Origin: Emergencia timonensis
Lineage (GTDB): Bacteria; Bacillota; Clostridia; Peptostreptococcales; Anaerovoracaceae
Assembly (NCBI RefSeq): GCF_900086585.1
Contig: NZ_FLKM01000009.1
Span: forward strand, 1,798,001 to 1,862,000
Reading direction: 5' to 3'
Length of the DNA: 64,000 nucleotides
This document shows positions 42,772 through 52,800 of the stretch, one piece after another (positions within the stretch are counted from its first letter, which is position 1; every line of letters begins with the position of its first letter). A program made the position numbers and the translations under genes. The notes below the pieces were generated by a model. The model was not told the origin of the DNA. It saw only the letters and a list, made by a program, of their open reading frames with translations, and searched no databases.

Positions 42772-44379
42772 CTATTTTCTTACATAAATAGTCTTGCCGT
42801 CCTTGATCGTCTCAAGAACCTTGATGTCTTTCAGCTCCATAGCTTCTGTCTCCAGCGGATTTCGATCCAGTATGACTAAATCTGCCCGCTTGTCTTCTTT
42901 GATGCTTCCCTTGCTGTCCTCTTCAAAATATTCGTAAGCGGCGTTGATCGTCACAGCTTTCAGCGCGTCATACACAGATATCTTTTGATCTGCACCGATG
43001 ACAGTTCCATTGCGGCTGATTCTGTTGACAGCACACCATACGGAATGCATCATATAGGGTTTTGTAACTGGCGTATCCTGATGGAAATTCACCGACAGGC
43101 CCCTATCCATAGCGTCTTTCACCGGACTGATATGATTTCCCCGCTCTTCTCCAAAATTCTTTACATGGATATCGCCCCAATAATAGACATGGCCGACAAA
43201 GATAGAAGCCACCATGTTCATCTCAGCCATGCGGTCCAATTGATCGTTGCGGGCTGTCTGACAGTGAATCATCACCGGGCGGAGATTGTCTTTATTGGGA
43301 TTACTGCTCTTAGCCAAAGCACTTTCATATGCGTTTAGAAACTGGTCGCCGGCCGCATCTCCGTTGCAGTGTGCCAGCAGCTGCTGATTATCATCCACCG
43401 CCTGCAAGGCGTATTGATAAACTTCTTCATCCGGCATCCACGGATAGCCGCAATAATCTTCCTCGCCACCCAGATATGGCTGGCTCATCCAGGCAGACCG
43501 CCCCTGGGGTGAACCGTCGAGGACGACTTTGTACCCGCCTAACTTGAGATGTTTTTTGTAGGTTCTGTCCATTTTCGGGTTGTCTTTGATGACTTCCCGT
43601 CCGCCGTCGTTCATCAGCGGATAGGCCACTACGTCAATCTTTAAGGCACCCAAAGTATTGCTCAGCTTCAAAAGCTTCAGCGCCATTTTGTTGGTCGCAC
43701 CGTCCTGCACAGTGGTCACACCGTTTTCAATGTAAACCTTCTGCATCCCTTTCATGATTTCCCGGATATTGACCTTCATTTTTTTCATGACGGTGCTCTG
43801 TACTGACAACATGCCAGCTTCTTCTAAATAACCGTCTGGTTCCTGTGAACCGTCGACCCTGCCGATTTTTCCGCCCTGAGGGTCTTCTGTACTGCTGTCG
43901 ATACCGGCTAGAGCCAGCATCGCGCTGTTGACACAGCCCAGGTGTCCTGAGACATGCATAATCATAATCGGAATATCTTTGCTGACTTGATCCAATATTT
44001 CTTTTCCTGGATGGCTCTGTTCTTTCAAAAAGTTATGATCGTAACCGAAGCCAACGACGATATCTTTCGCAGTCATCTTCTTATCGACGATATATTGCTT
44101 CATGACTGTAATAATGTCTGCAAAAGAAGTGCACTCTGACAGATCAGCGCACAGGGCCATCTGTCCATTCATGGAAATATGTCCGTGGGCGTCAATAAAA
44201 GCCGGCATCAGACATCTTCCATTCAGGTTCTTCTTCTTCACGTTTTTATCTGCAGCATCCAAAACCTCTCTGAGAGTGCCTACCTTCTTAATCATTCCGC
44301 GTTTAACAAGGACCGCTTCCGGAACATCATTTTGATTTTCCATAGTTAGAATTGGTCCGCCATAATAAATTGTATCCAT
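42772..44379 (-). CDS. YtcJ-like amidohydrolase
   Basis: A 535-residue paralogue of the 20749-22353 enzyme. Motifs are FIDAHGHIS, VLDGSPQGRSAWMSQPYLGG, LLAHCNGDAAGDQFL, PVMIHCQTAR and FHQDTPVTKP. GGGGAGG lies 7 bases before the ATG at 44379. It overlaps the end of the upstream gltS-like gene by 53 bp, so the two are translationally linked. The substrate is unknown; the glutamate-type symporter suggests an acidic amide or N-acyl amino acid. Confidence 0.88.
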   Translation of the reverse strand: MDTIYYGGPILTMENQNDVPEAVLVKRGMIKKVGTLREVLDAADKNVKKKNLNGRCLMPAFIDAHGHISMNGQMALCADLSECTSFADIITVMKQYIVDKKMTAKDIVVGFGYDHNFLKEQSHPGKEILDQVSKDIPIMIMHVSGHLGCVNSAMLALAGIDSSTEDPQGGKIGRVDGSQEPDGYLEEAGMLSVQSTVMKKMKVNIREIMKGMQKVYIENGVTTVQDGATNKMALKLLKLSNTLGALKIDVVAYPLMNDGGREVIKDNPKMDRTYKKHLKLGGYKVVLDGSPQGRSAWMSQPYLGGEEDYCGYPWMPDEEVYQYALQAVDDNQQLLAHCNGDAAGDQFLNAYESALAKSSNPNKDNLRPVMIHCQTARNDQLDRMAEMNMVASIFVGHVYYWGDIHVKNFGEERGNHISPVKDAMDRGLSVNFHQDTPVTKPYMMHSVWCAVNRISRNGTVIGADQKISVYDALKAVTINAAYEYFEEDSKGSIKEDKRADLVILDRNPLETEAMELKDIKVLETIKDGKTIYVRK

Positions 44380-45757
44380 TCTTCTGCCTCCCCTCTTTAT
44401 TCTTCCAATCAAAGGTCTTTTTACCCCATGTACCAGTTAATTTCATCACAATTAAATATACGATGCACAGACCTGCAAGAATCAGCATGGCTATCGTTGT
44501 TGAAAGATCGCCTGAAGCCATAGCCAACAGTACTAAGTAAACCGGTGTGGAAAGCAGCATGACCAAATTCATCAGGCCCAATTCTACAGCGGTAGAAGTC
44601 TTAAATTCCGGGTCTACAATGCGAACTAACGCGATGCCGCTAGGTACAGTTCCCGTTGAGGTTCCATAAAGACCAAGTGTTCTCTCAAAATCATTGCTGC
44701 CCCCAATGCGCTGCCCGAAGTAAAAGCACACAATGAAAGTGACAACGGTTATAATTAAGCTTTCAACGATAATCGGCACGACCCAACTGCCTAAAACCTG
44801 AAAACCTACAGCCATGAAAGCACATACGACTAAGTAATCAGCCGTCCAGCCAGTAATTTTTGTCTGCAGGACATCTTCCTGCAAAAAATCGATGTTCAGC
44901 TTTTTCATCAAAAACTTGACAATATAGGCTGCAATCATGCCGTTCATGAACATCAGTCCACTCATAGAAGATCCAATAAAGCCTGGAATCAGCGCAAATA
45001 CTTTGGAGATGCCGACGGCAAAGATATAACAAAACCCGATCAGTGCAAAGTGAAAGCTGAGGGTTTCAATATTGCTGTTGCAAGTCGTATCTTTGACCAT
45101 GTAGTTGGTCTGTTCTTCTTTCTTTAAATAGCCTTTTAGAATACTGCTGTCTATCGTTCCGCAGTTCTTGGCAATACCGCGGGATACCCCCAGCTTTGCC
45201 GCCGGAATGCCTACAGCAAAGGCAACGATAAAACCGATTGCGGCAAAGGTGACGCCCACCATAGCAGCATTTTCCCATCCGTAAGACTCATAGATGCTGC
45301 CGTAAGCCGCCGCCTGCCCTGGTCCCTGGGTAAAGGCGAAAGGAATCAAAGTTCCATAGATGGAAGCGATGTCAAACTGTCTGCCAATCAGATAGATGAT
45401 GCCGAATCCGATTAAGGGCGTCAATGCATAGAGCAGACACCAGACGCTTCCCATACCCAGCGCGCCTTTCATCATATGCTTTGCTGTGTTCTCCTCGCTC
45501 TTCTTAGAGCCGGTCAGGCAGATTGAAATAAAGGAAATAGTAAACAGATGGTTCACTATATTGGTATACATCTCAGAGTCAGTTCCGATATTGAAATGGA
45601 ATTGATCTGTCAAGTTCATAAAAATGAGACCGATGATGCCGGCAATTACGCTTGCTGGCACCAGCATATTGCGCAGCGCCGGAATTTTCGCTCTTAAGAG
45701 CGTACCGATGCACAAAGCCACGCTGGCAAGGCCAAAGGCTATCATAAAACTATTCAT
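44327..45757 (-). CDS. GltS-family sodium:glutamate symporter
   Basis: A 476-residue membrane protein with about 12 hydrophobic segments in two repeats. IPFAFTQGPGQAAAYGSIYE and RTLGLYGTSTGTVPSGIALVR are the two pore-loop motifs of the GltS family. The C-terminal tail is long, Asn/Lys-rich and hydrophilic, overlapping the next gene. TTAGGAGGATATAAC precedes the ATG. It probably imports the substrate of the following amidohydrolase; glutamate itself is only the family default. Confidence 0.9.
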   Translation of the reverse strand: MNSFMIAFGLASVALCIGTLLRAKIPALRNMLVPASVIAGIIGLIFMNLTDQFHFNIGTDSEMYTNIVNHLFTISFISICLTGSKKSEENTAKHMMKGALGMGSVWCLLYALTPLIGFGIIYLIGRQFDIASIYGTLIPFAFTQGPGQAAAYGSIYESYGWENAAMVGVTFAAIGFIVAFAVGIPAAKLGVSRGIAKNCGTIDSSILKGYLKKEEQTNYMVKDTTCNSNIETLSFHFALIGFCYIFAVGISKVFALIPGFIGSSMSGLMFMNGMIAAYIVKFLMKKLNIDFLQEDVLQTKITGWTADYLVVCAFMAVGFQVLGSWVVPIIVESLIITVVTFIVCFYFGQRIGGSNDFERTLGLYGTSTGTVPSGIALVRIVDPEFKTSTAVELGLMNLVMLLSTPVYLVLLAMASGDLSTTIAMLILAGLCIVYLIVMKLTGTWGKKTFDWKNKEGRQKNGYNLLWRTNSNYGKSK

Positions 45758-45771
45758 GTTATATCCTCCTA

Positions 45772-45807
45772 ATTCTGTAATAACACCTATACTCTTACTT
45801 ACAGAAT
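45772..45807. promoter_or_regulatory. Inverted repeat upstream of the gltS-like gene
   Basis: ATTCTGTAA (45772-45780) and TTACAGAAT (45799-45807) are perfect 9-bp arms with an 18-bp spacer, ending about 14 bp before the start. Either an operator or an mRNA stem next to the ribosome site. Confidence 0.5.
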
Positions 45808-45852
45808 AGCAGATATCAGTCTATGATCGGCAGCAGAAAACGGCCAAAACAG

Positions 45853-45884
45853 GAATAAATTGAATCAATAAATTCAATTTATTC
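45853..45884. promoter_or_regulatory. Perfect 13-bp inverted repeat at the regulator 3' end
   Basis: GAATAAATTGAAT, CAATAA, ATTCAATTTATTC. It includes the stop codon of the regulator gene and lies about 100 bp upstream of the gltS-like gene. AT-rich and without a long U-run, it looks more like an operator than a terminator. Confidence 0.55.
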
Positions 45885-47342
45885 AACATCGCTGAGCAGC
45901 GTCGCTGCGTTCATTAGATTGTCCAACTGTTCCAGAATCAGCTGTCTTTCAGAGACGACAACGTCCTGACGATCATTCCAAATCTCATCATAGAAGATAT
46001 TAAACACTTCCCGCAGCTGGCTGTCACGTACTAAAAGAATATTCTTATCATAGTAGTCGTTTTCCAGCCTTAAATAGTTGACCGTATCTGAAAGGAACAT
46101 ACAGGGATTGGTAATATATCTGAAGTCGTCACTAAATCCGCCGCTGACCATCTTAACGTGCAAGTCCCGATGATCTAAAAACAGATTTTTTAAGTGTTCT
46201 AATTGTTTTTTTCGTTCCTTAGCATCTAAAACGATTTTTTTGTTGAAGAAGTCCAACTCACCGGACAGCATAAAGTTGGTGAGAGCTGAGTTGTAAATCA
46301 TGATGAAAACGTCTTCCCGCTCAAAGATATTTTGTGCAATCAGATAAGCTCTTTCCGCTTCTCTTCGAGCCAGCTCTTCCTCTGGGAATTCACTTTTCAG
46401 CAGTTGGTCGAATAAATCTTTTGTGATAAACAGCTCCATCATATGTCCCACCAGCCATCTGTTATTTTGTTCTAAGAGCAGCTGCATATATTCACGCGTT
46501 TCAAGCATTGATCGCAGCGTAAGGCTGCTGAAAAGATTCTGATCTGGATTTTCATGGGCGATAATGTTGTCATAAATGCTGTGTCCGACTTCTTTATCCC
46601 TGCTGGATACGGTGCACAGAAACTGACCGCTGTCTGTCAACAGGCTGATTCCGGCATAATGCTTCATGATGGAAAACAGCAGTTTTCCTTTTGCCGCTTT
46701 ACTCTGTGACAAGGTAAAATTTAGAAGAGAGTAATTGGTCAGCATGTGTACAAACAAAATCACATCATAAACAGAATGGCCATCCAGTTGTCCTATATCG
46801 AGAATAAAATGAAGGTGGATATCAGGTCTCTCCTTCTGCACTCTGAATCGATTATTTTCAATTCCCGCTAAAAGCAGCTTTGACATGTGGTCCATTGAAA
46901 ACAAATCAGCTAATATGGCAATTTCCATCGGTTTGCTTGTATCTATGCCCCTTGCATAATCCTGCAGCAGCGGATATTGGCCTTCGGGTCTGATTACAAC
47001 AGATGCGTTGTTGACATACTTTGCATAATCAAAATCTCCGACAGTCTCGTGATAGGCACCGAGAAGCTCTTTCTTCAAAGCATCCTGCAGCTGTTCATCA
47101 TCGCTGGCATTATATTCTCTCTTGATTTCGGCAATGAAATCTTTGCTGCCATGATTGACAACCAAACCGCACACCACGTTTACAATGGATTCAATATTTT
47201 TTTTGGAGGGAACTGCTTTTCCAGAAATCCATTTACTGATATAGGAAACATCGTATTTTAGGCTTTGCGCCAAAGTAAAATTCTTGATGTCTGCTGACAC
47301 TAAAAGTTGACCCAATCTGTTTCCGAAACGATTATTGTTCAT
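45879..47342 (-). CDS. XRE-like regulator with large uncharacterised C-terminal domain
   Basis: A 487-residue protein. Residues 1-60 form a lambda-repressor-type helix-turn-helix (FTLAQSLKYDVSYISKWISGKAVP). The remaining 420 residues are mostly helical without a recognised motif. The ATG at 47342 has AGGTAG upstream; GTG at 47351 is an alternative. It overlaps the upstream M20 hydrolase gene by 11 bp and faces the gltS/amidohydrolase unit, so it probably controls one or both. The C-terminal domain may sense a metabolite; this is inference. Confidence 0.75.
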   Translation of the reverse strand: MNNNRFGNRLGQLLVSADIKNFTLAQSLKYDVSYISKWISGKAVPSKKNIESIVNVVCGLVVNHGSKDFIAEIKREYNASDDEQLQDALKKELLGAYHETVGDFDYAKYVNNASVVIRPEGQYPLLQDYARGIDTSKPMEIAILADLFSMDHMSKLLLAGIENNRFRVQKERPDIHLHFILDIGQLDGHSVYDVILFVHMLTNYSLLNFTLSQSKAAKGKLLFSIMKHYAGISLLTDSGQFLCTVSSRDKEVGHSIYDNIIAHENPDQNLFSSLTLRSMLETREYMQLLLEQNNRWLVGHMMELFITKDLFDQLLKSEFPEEELARREAERAYLIAQNIFEREDVFIMIYNSALTNFMLSGELDFFNKKIVLDAKERKKQLEHLKNLFLDHRDLHVKMVSGGFSDDFRYITNPCMFLSDTVNYLRLENDYYDKNILLVRDSQLREVFNIFYDEIWNDRQDVVVSERQLILEQLDNLMNAATLLSDVE

Positions 47343-48570
47343 GATTATCACTACCTAACTTCTTCCAGGCTGTCTCCTGTAAAAAATCACGCAGAAAATG
47401 AACGCCTGCTTCGATATCTTCTGCCCTGGTAAATTCTTTTTCATTGTGGCTGATTCCCCGGACGCTGGGAACAAAGATCATATTTGTCGGAAAGGCCTGC
47501 GCCAGGACTTGAGAATCGTGACCAGCCCCGCTGGTGATTTTCATGTAATTATAGTTGCCCTTTTGTGCAAGCAGATCCATGATTGTCACACCTTCTTCGT
47601 CCAGTGCAACCGGCGGTTCATCGCAAGGTACTGCGACAGAAATTTCAATGTCCCCTTCCAGTTCCTTCTTTAATGTCTCTATCATCGCCGCCGCTTCTTG
47701 TATCAGCTCCGCTTTTGGCGAGCGGATATCAAAGGTGAGCATGACTTCATCAGCAATGACATTGGTGTTACCCGGTTTTATGTTCAGCTTGCCCACGGTG
47801 CAGACAAGATCGTATTGATGACCCATCGCCCATTGATTCAGCCTATAAATAAACTCCGCTGCTGCCGGCATCGGATCCTTTCTCATATACATTGGTGTCG
47901 TTCCCGCGTGATTCTGATGGCCCTTAAAATATACTTCTCCGCAGAAGAGGCCTACGATTGCTGTAACGATACCGATTTGCTTCTGTTCTCGTTCTAAAAC
48001 GCCGCCCTGCTCGATATGCAGCTCCACAAAACGCTCCAGGTCAGTTCTTTTATCAGCAAGAGCCTCCTTTAGATAACCAGAGCGCTTCATTGCCTCACCC
48101 AGGGTGATTGCATCATCGTCCAAATCTGCAAGCTCCCTTTCACTGAATTCACCGCACAAATATCTGCTGCCCAAGTAACTGGTAGGAAAACGGCTGCTTT
48201 CTTCTTCACAGAAAGCCACAACTTCCACGGTTTTTTCTGGCTTCCCCAGTTCTTCAGTTAAAGAAGCCGCCGCCTCTATGGCAGTGAGAACACCCAGCAT
48301 GCCGTCATATTTACCGCCTCTTCTGACAGTGTCCCTATGAGACCCTGTCATCACTACTTCTGGACGATTGCCAGTAATACGGCCAAAGAGATTTCCCACT
48401 GCATCAGAATAGACTTCCATACCCTTAGACTCCATGTATTTTTTCAAGAGGGCGACTGCATTATCGTCCTCTCTCGTGTAAGTTCCTCTCCAGTACTCTC
48501 CGTCTTCTTTCACGGCAGTCTCAGCTATCGCTTCTACCGCCTCTGTTATCCACTTTGCCTGCTTATCCAT
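47332..48570 (-). CDS. M20 Zn hydrolase, N-carbamoyl-amino-acid / allantoate amidohydrolase type
   Basis: A 412-residue paralogue of 11412-12623 with the same GSHRDTVRRGGKYDGMLG, CEEESSRFP, LHIEQGGVLE and SGAGHDSQVLA motifs. The start at 48570 has GGAGG 5 bases upstream; the earlier ATG at 48582 overlaps that ribosome site. It is followed by the XRE-like regulator in an overlapping arrangement. It likely releases carbamoyl or ureido nitrogen, with a different specificity from its paralogue. Confidence 0.9.
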   Translation of the reverse strand: MDKQAKWITEAVEAIAETAVKEDGEYWRGTYTREDDNAVALLKKYMESKGMEVYSDAVGNLFGRITGNRPEVVMTGSHRDTVRRGGKYDGMLGVLTAIEAAASLTEELGKPEKTVEVVAFCEEESSRFPTSYLGSRYLCGEFSERELADLDDDAITLGEAMKRSGYLKEALADKRTDLERFVELHIEQGGVLEREQKQIGIVTAIVGLFCGEVYFKGHQNHAGTTPMYMRKDPMPAAAEFIYRLNQWAMGHQYDLVCTVGKLNIKPGNTNVIADEVMLTFDIRSPKAELIQEAAAMIETLKKELEGDIEISVAVPCDEPPVALDEEGVTIMDLLAQKGNYNYMKITSGAGHDSQVLAQAFPTNMIFVPSVRGISHNEKEFTRAEDIEAGVHFLRDFLQETAWKKLGSDNHEQ

Positions 48571-48591
48571 TTGTACCTCCATATATATTAA

Positions 48592-49782
48592 TTATACATT
48601 AAACTCTTCATCATCTTCCAGGAACACAACTCGATCCTGCAATGCACCTAATCTGATTTTTTCCGGATTTTCCGTGTGAATCGGGATGATCTTTTTCGCA
48701 GAGACCGTGTTAGCCGCTGCCCAAATCGCCTCTTCTGAAGCATGACCAGACGTATGCAGTTTTATAATATAACGGAAACCGCTAGTCAATTTTTCAATCG
48801 CCTGATGGTGTCTGCTCAAATATCCTTCGGACATAGCATAAATAATTAAAGTTTGCTCATTATGTTTTTCTCTGTACGGTTTCATGATTTCCGAAAAATC
48901 TTTTTCATTGCGCACTGCCATACAGAATCCGTCCTTTACTCCCTCCATCTCTTCAAAGTACACCCTGGTTCTATCAAAGCGGTAGAAGTCAGTCAGGGCA
49001 GCCCCGTATTCTGCCGCTGTTTCAAGTAAAGACATCTGATAGGCATCGCAGAGAAAGAGATTCTTTCTTTCCGACGCTTTATGAAATGCTGCCAGTCTGT
49101 CGATGTCAGTCGCTCCACACATGACAAAAACGTATGGATATCGCTCCATCAAAGTCTCCGCAGCTTCTGCCAAAAGGTATTCGCTGGTCACCACAGGGTT
49201 TGTATAGGATAAATTTGTCCCCTCCGTTATCATGACGTCGACTAACCCACGGAGCTTAGCAAGCCTTGGAATTACCATCTCACCCTTGACACCGTGGGTT
49301 CTGAAGTCTCCCGTATGGAGTACTTGTTTGCCATCGGCTTCAATGAGCAGCATATATGCGTCAAAAGCAGAATGATCTGTCAGAATCGGTGTTATTTTGA
49401 TATCACCGATGGAAAAGGATTTACCATCTTCGTATTCACGAATCTGTTCAATTCGTGCAACGGAATCACTGTTTTTATGCGCTTGTGAAAGCAAAAATAT
49501 TTTCTTTGCCGCTTTCCCCATATACATGGGGATTCCCTTAATCGCCTTGTCTAAAAGCCCGGTATGGTCACCATGATAATGTGTGAATAAGATACCGTCA
49601 CAGTTCCGGTGTCCGATATAGGTCACGCCCTCTATTACCAAATTCTCCTTCGGCATTTTGCCGTTTCTATAGGGCAGTACAGTTCCAAAATCTATAATAA
49701 TCCTCGTTTTTTCTGTCGTTATTTCAGTAATACAGCCTCCAATCTGATGAGTGCCGCGATAAATTTTAATCTTCAATTGCAA
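48592..49782 (-). CDS. MBL-fold metallohydrolase, RNase J-like
   Basis: A 396-residue protein with the metallo-beta-lactamase core THYHGDHTG, downstream Asp/His ligands (LTDHSAFDAY, HTGDFRTHG) and a C-terminal KLHTSGHAS plus IPIHTENPE typical of the beta-CASP/RNase J-like group. It is shorter than RNase J (about 555 residues) and lacks its C-terminal dimerisation domain, so it may process nucleic acid or act on another phosphoester. Same strand as the neighbouring kinase and M20 genes, but its spacing suggests its own unit. Confidence 0.82.
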   Translation of the reverse strand: MQLKIKIYRGTHQIGGCITEITTEKTRIIIDFGTVLPYRNGKMPKENLVIEGVTYIGHRNCDGILFTHYHGDHTGLLDKAIKGIPMYMGKAAKKIFLLSQAHKNSDSVARIEQIREYEDGKSFSIGDIKITPILTDHSAFDAYMLLIEADGKQVLHTGDFRTHGVKGEMVIPRLAKLRGLVDVMITEGTNLSYTNPVVTSEYLLAEAAETLMERYPYVFVMCGATDIDRLAAFHKASERKNLFLCDAYQMSLLETAAEYGAALTDFYRFDRTRVYFEEMEGVKDGFCMAVRNEKDFSEIMKPYREKHNEQTLIIYAMSEGYLSRHHQAIEKLTSGFRYIIKLHTSGHASEEAIWAAANTVSAKKIIPIHTENPEKIRLGALQDRVVFLEDDEEFNV

Positions 49783-49835
49783 ATACCTCCATACAACATT
49801 TTAGTCGGATATTTGCCAATTTATGACTCAATAAA

Positions 49836-52800
49836 TCAGTTCTTTCTGACCTCTGACAATACAGCATACAGCGATTGCGGCACGATGGGTTTCGTCAAGT
49901 GGTAATCCATTCCCGCTGCAGTTGATTTTTCTCTGTCCTCGCTGTAGGCATTGGCTGTCATTGCAATGATAGGCACCTTTTCAGCGTCTTCTCTCTCTAG
50001 CTGCCTGATTGCTGCTGCAGCTTGCAGTCCGTCCATTCTCGGCATTCTGATATCCATCAATATCGCCTCATATTGATTTCTTTCAGATTGCTGAAAAAAC
50101 GCTACTCCTTCTGCGCCATCCTTGGCATGATCTACAGCACAGCCCTGTTTTTCCAAAATTTTAATGGCAATTTCAGCGTTGAGCGGATGGTCTTCAACGA
50201 GCAAAATGCGCATGCCCTTGATACTTGTCATCTTTCCGCGGTTGACATCCTGTTTCAATCTAAATTCATCAATTCTCTCAAAATCAAGATAGACAGTAAA
50301 CTCCGTGCCCAACCCTTTTTTGCTCTTCACCTCAATTTTGCCCTTCATCATCTTGACCAGGCTCTTAACGATGGTCATACCGAGGCCAGAACCCTCATAA
50401 ATCGGCATCACTTCAGCGTTTTCCTGCTCAAAAGGTTCATACAGCTTATCTATAAATGCAGCGCTCATGCCGATACCGTTATCTTTTACGACAATTCTGC
50501 ACTTTGAAATACTGCCTTTGCGGGCGTAACAATTACAGTTTAATTCAACTCTGCCCTTTACTGGCGTAAACTTCACCGCATTGGAAAGGAGATTGCTGAA
50601 AATCTGATGAATACGCATGCTGTCCGTATGGATATAACAGTCCTCAATTTCCTCTGTATCGACAATAAAGTCTATTTCTTTCTGCCGCGCCAGCACGCGT
50701 ATAGGCTCCACGATTTGATTCAATAAGTCGCGCGAAAAGATAGTCTGCGGTTTTAAGGTTAATCCATTCTGCTCAATTCGGCTGACATCGAGAGTGTCGT
50801 TGATCAGACCCAGCAAATACTGTCCAGAATCGTTAATTTTTTTTAGATAATCTATTGCGTCGGCCATGCTTTCCGTTTCTAATCCAAGGTTGGAAAGTCC
50901 GAGAATTGCATTCATCGGCGTTCGCAAATCATGACTGATTCTGGAAAGAAATTCTGATTTCGCTTGATTCGCCTTTTCGGCATCTTCAAGCGCCAGTTCC
51001 AACAATTCCTGCTTGCGTTTTTCCTTTTTTACCACATCTTCTATATCAGCTCTTGTCAGCAGGACCATACCTGTACGTTGGTCGAGGTACATGAATCGCA
51101 TCTGTTTTAAGCGGCTGTTTCCAAATCCATCCTCCATATGAAGCTCGATAGAAAAGGGCTGCTGCTCTTCCAATTTTTCCATCAGGCGACGAGGTGTCAT
51201 GAGATCGTAAATGACGTCTCGTTCTGCTTCTGCAACAGTGCTGCAGAAAACTGGCAGCGCCTTTGAATAAACTCCCGTTGGCGCAAGGTCTGGTGTCGCG
51301 CTTTTTCCGGCCATAATAGAATAGCTGTCATTTTTTAAATAGATACAGGTGATTTCATCATATTCAAAGTGCATGATAGATTCTAAAATCATCTTCATCG
51401 TCATCTCACTTGAGATATCTGTATTGTAGAAAAAAGCGATGACATCTGAAGAGTTGAAACTCGTTACTAAACTTACATCAGTCTTAATCCACACGTAGTC
51501 CCCTGATTTTAGAACTGCAGCATATACTTCAGTCACATGATTGCGTCCGTCCGTGTAAGCCCGCATCAGACTCTGGGGTGACAACCTCTCATTGGCTTCA
51601 TCTGACATGTAGTTTTCGGCTAAAAATGCCTTGGTCCTTTCCTTAAAATCCAACGCATCTTTGTAGTCTTCATTCAAAGCCAAGCCCAAGCCGCTGCGCA
51701 TATCTTCCACCCGTTTCTGTGAGAGATTAATCCTGCAGCAAGATAAAATAAGATCTCCCATTCGTTCTACATAGGACAGTTCTTCTTCATATTTCCTCTT
51801 CTCAAGGTTTTCAAGTGTCGCATCATGACTGGCGCCGTAAGCTCTGACTGGCTGGCCGTTTTCATCAAATTCTACTGAATAGGTGATGTGTTCACACCAC
51901 CAACTGTCATTTCGATCATCTCTCACCCAGAAGGTTCCTTCCGCTTTCGGTTCGCCCCGGATAACCTTTTCATACATTTGCTGAAAAGCCTTCACATCGT
52001 TTTCATATACGTAACCCTGTGCAATCAGCGATTCTGGCACATTATCGATGCGCTCGGAAAATCCGTGTTTTGCCATGGAGGTCGGGGATTGAATGATACA
52101 ACGTTCCTTTATATCATATTCCCATACACTCATATCAGCGCCTTCAATTGCTATAGCCTGCTTCCTTTCACTTTCCTGCAGTTTTCGTTCCTTCTCTATA
52201 AGATCCGTAATATTATGGAATACACATTGGATCAAAGGACAGCCATCCTCTTCTCCAATTTTTTTACCCTGCATATGTACCCAAACGATACTTCCGTCAC
52301 GGTGTTGCTTTCTGAAATTGATGTCTACGGCGGTATCTTCCTCCAACGCTTGTCTGACCCTGTTTACTACCATCTCTGTATCTTCGTGATATGTCAGGCT
52401 GGCAGCATCCTGCTTCATCAGTTCGTTGTATTCTTCAACGGTATAGCCGCTTAATGCTGGAACTCCATTGGAAAAATATACGGTTTCAAAGATATCTGAT
52501 ACTTTATAAATCGCCACTCCTCCCGCAATGGCGTTGATGATATTCTCCAGCTGCAGATTTGACAGCTGCAGTTTCTCCTCCATATCGTGCTCTTTTGAAA
52601 TATCTGTATAAACGGCGATTAGGATATCCCGCTCACTGTCAATATCGGCTTTTGTGCCGACCTCGTGCATCCAGCTATACTGCCCGTCTTTTTTCCGCAT
52701 TCTGTAGGTCACCGTGTAGTCATTCTTTTGCTGCAGCTGCATTGCTATGGAATCGGCAACCATACGTCTGTCTTGAGGATGGATGGCATTGCTAAGCTTT

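Noticed and set aside
45830..45850. A sigma-54-like element upstream of the gltS-like gene
   Set aside because: The GC and CC (minus-strand GG) pairs are 9 rather than 10 bp apart.
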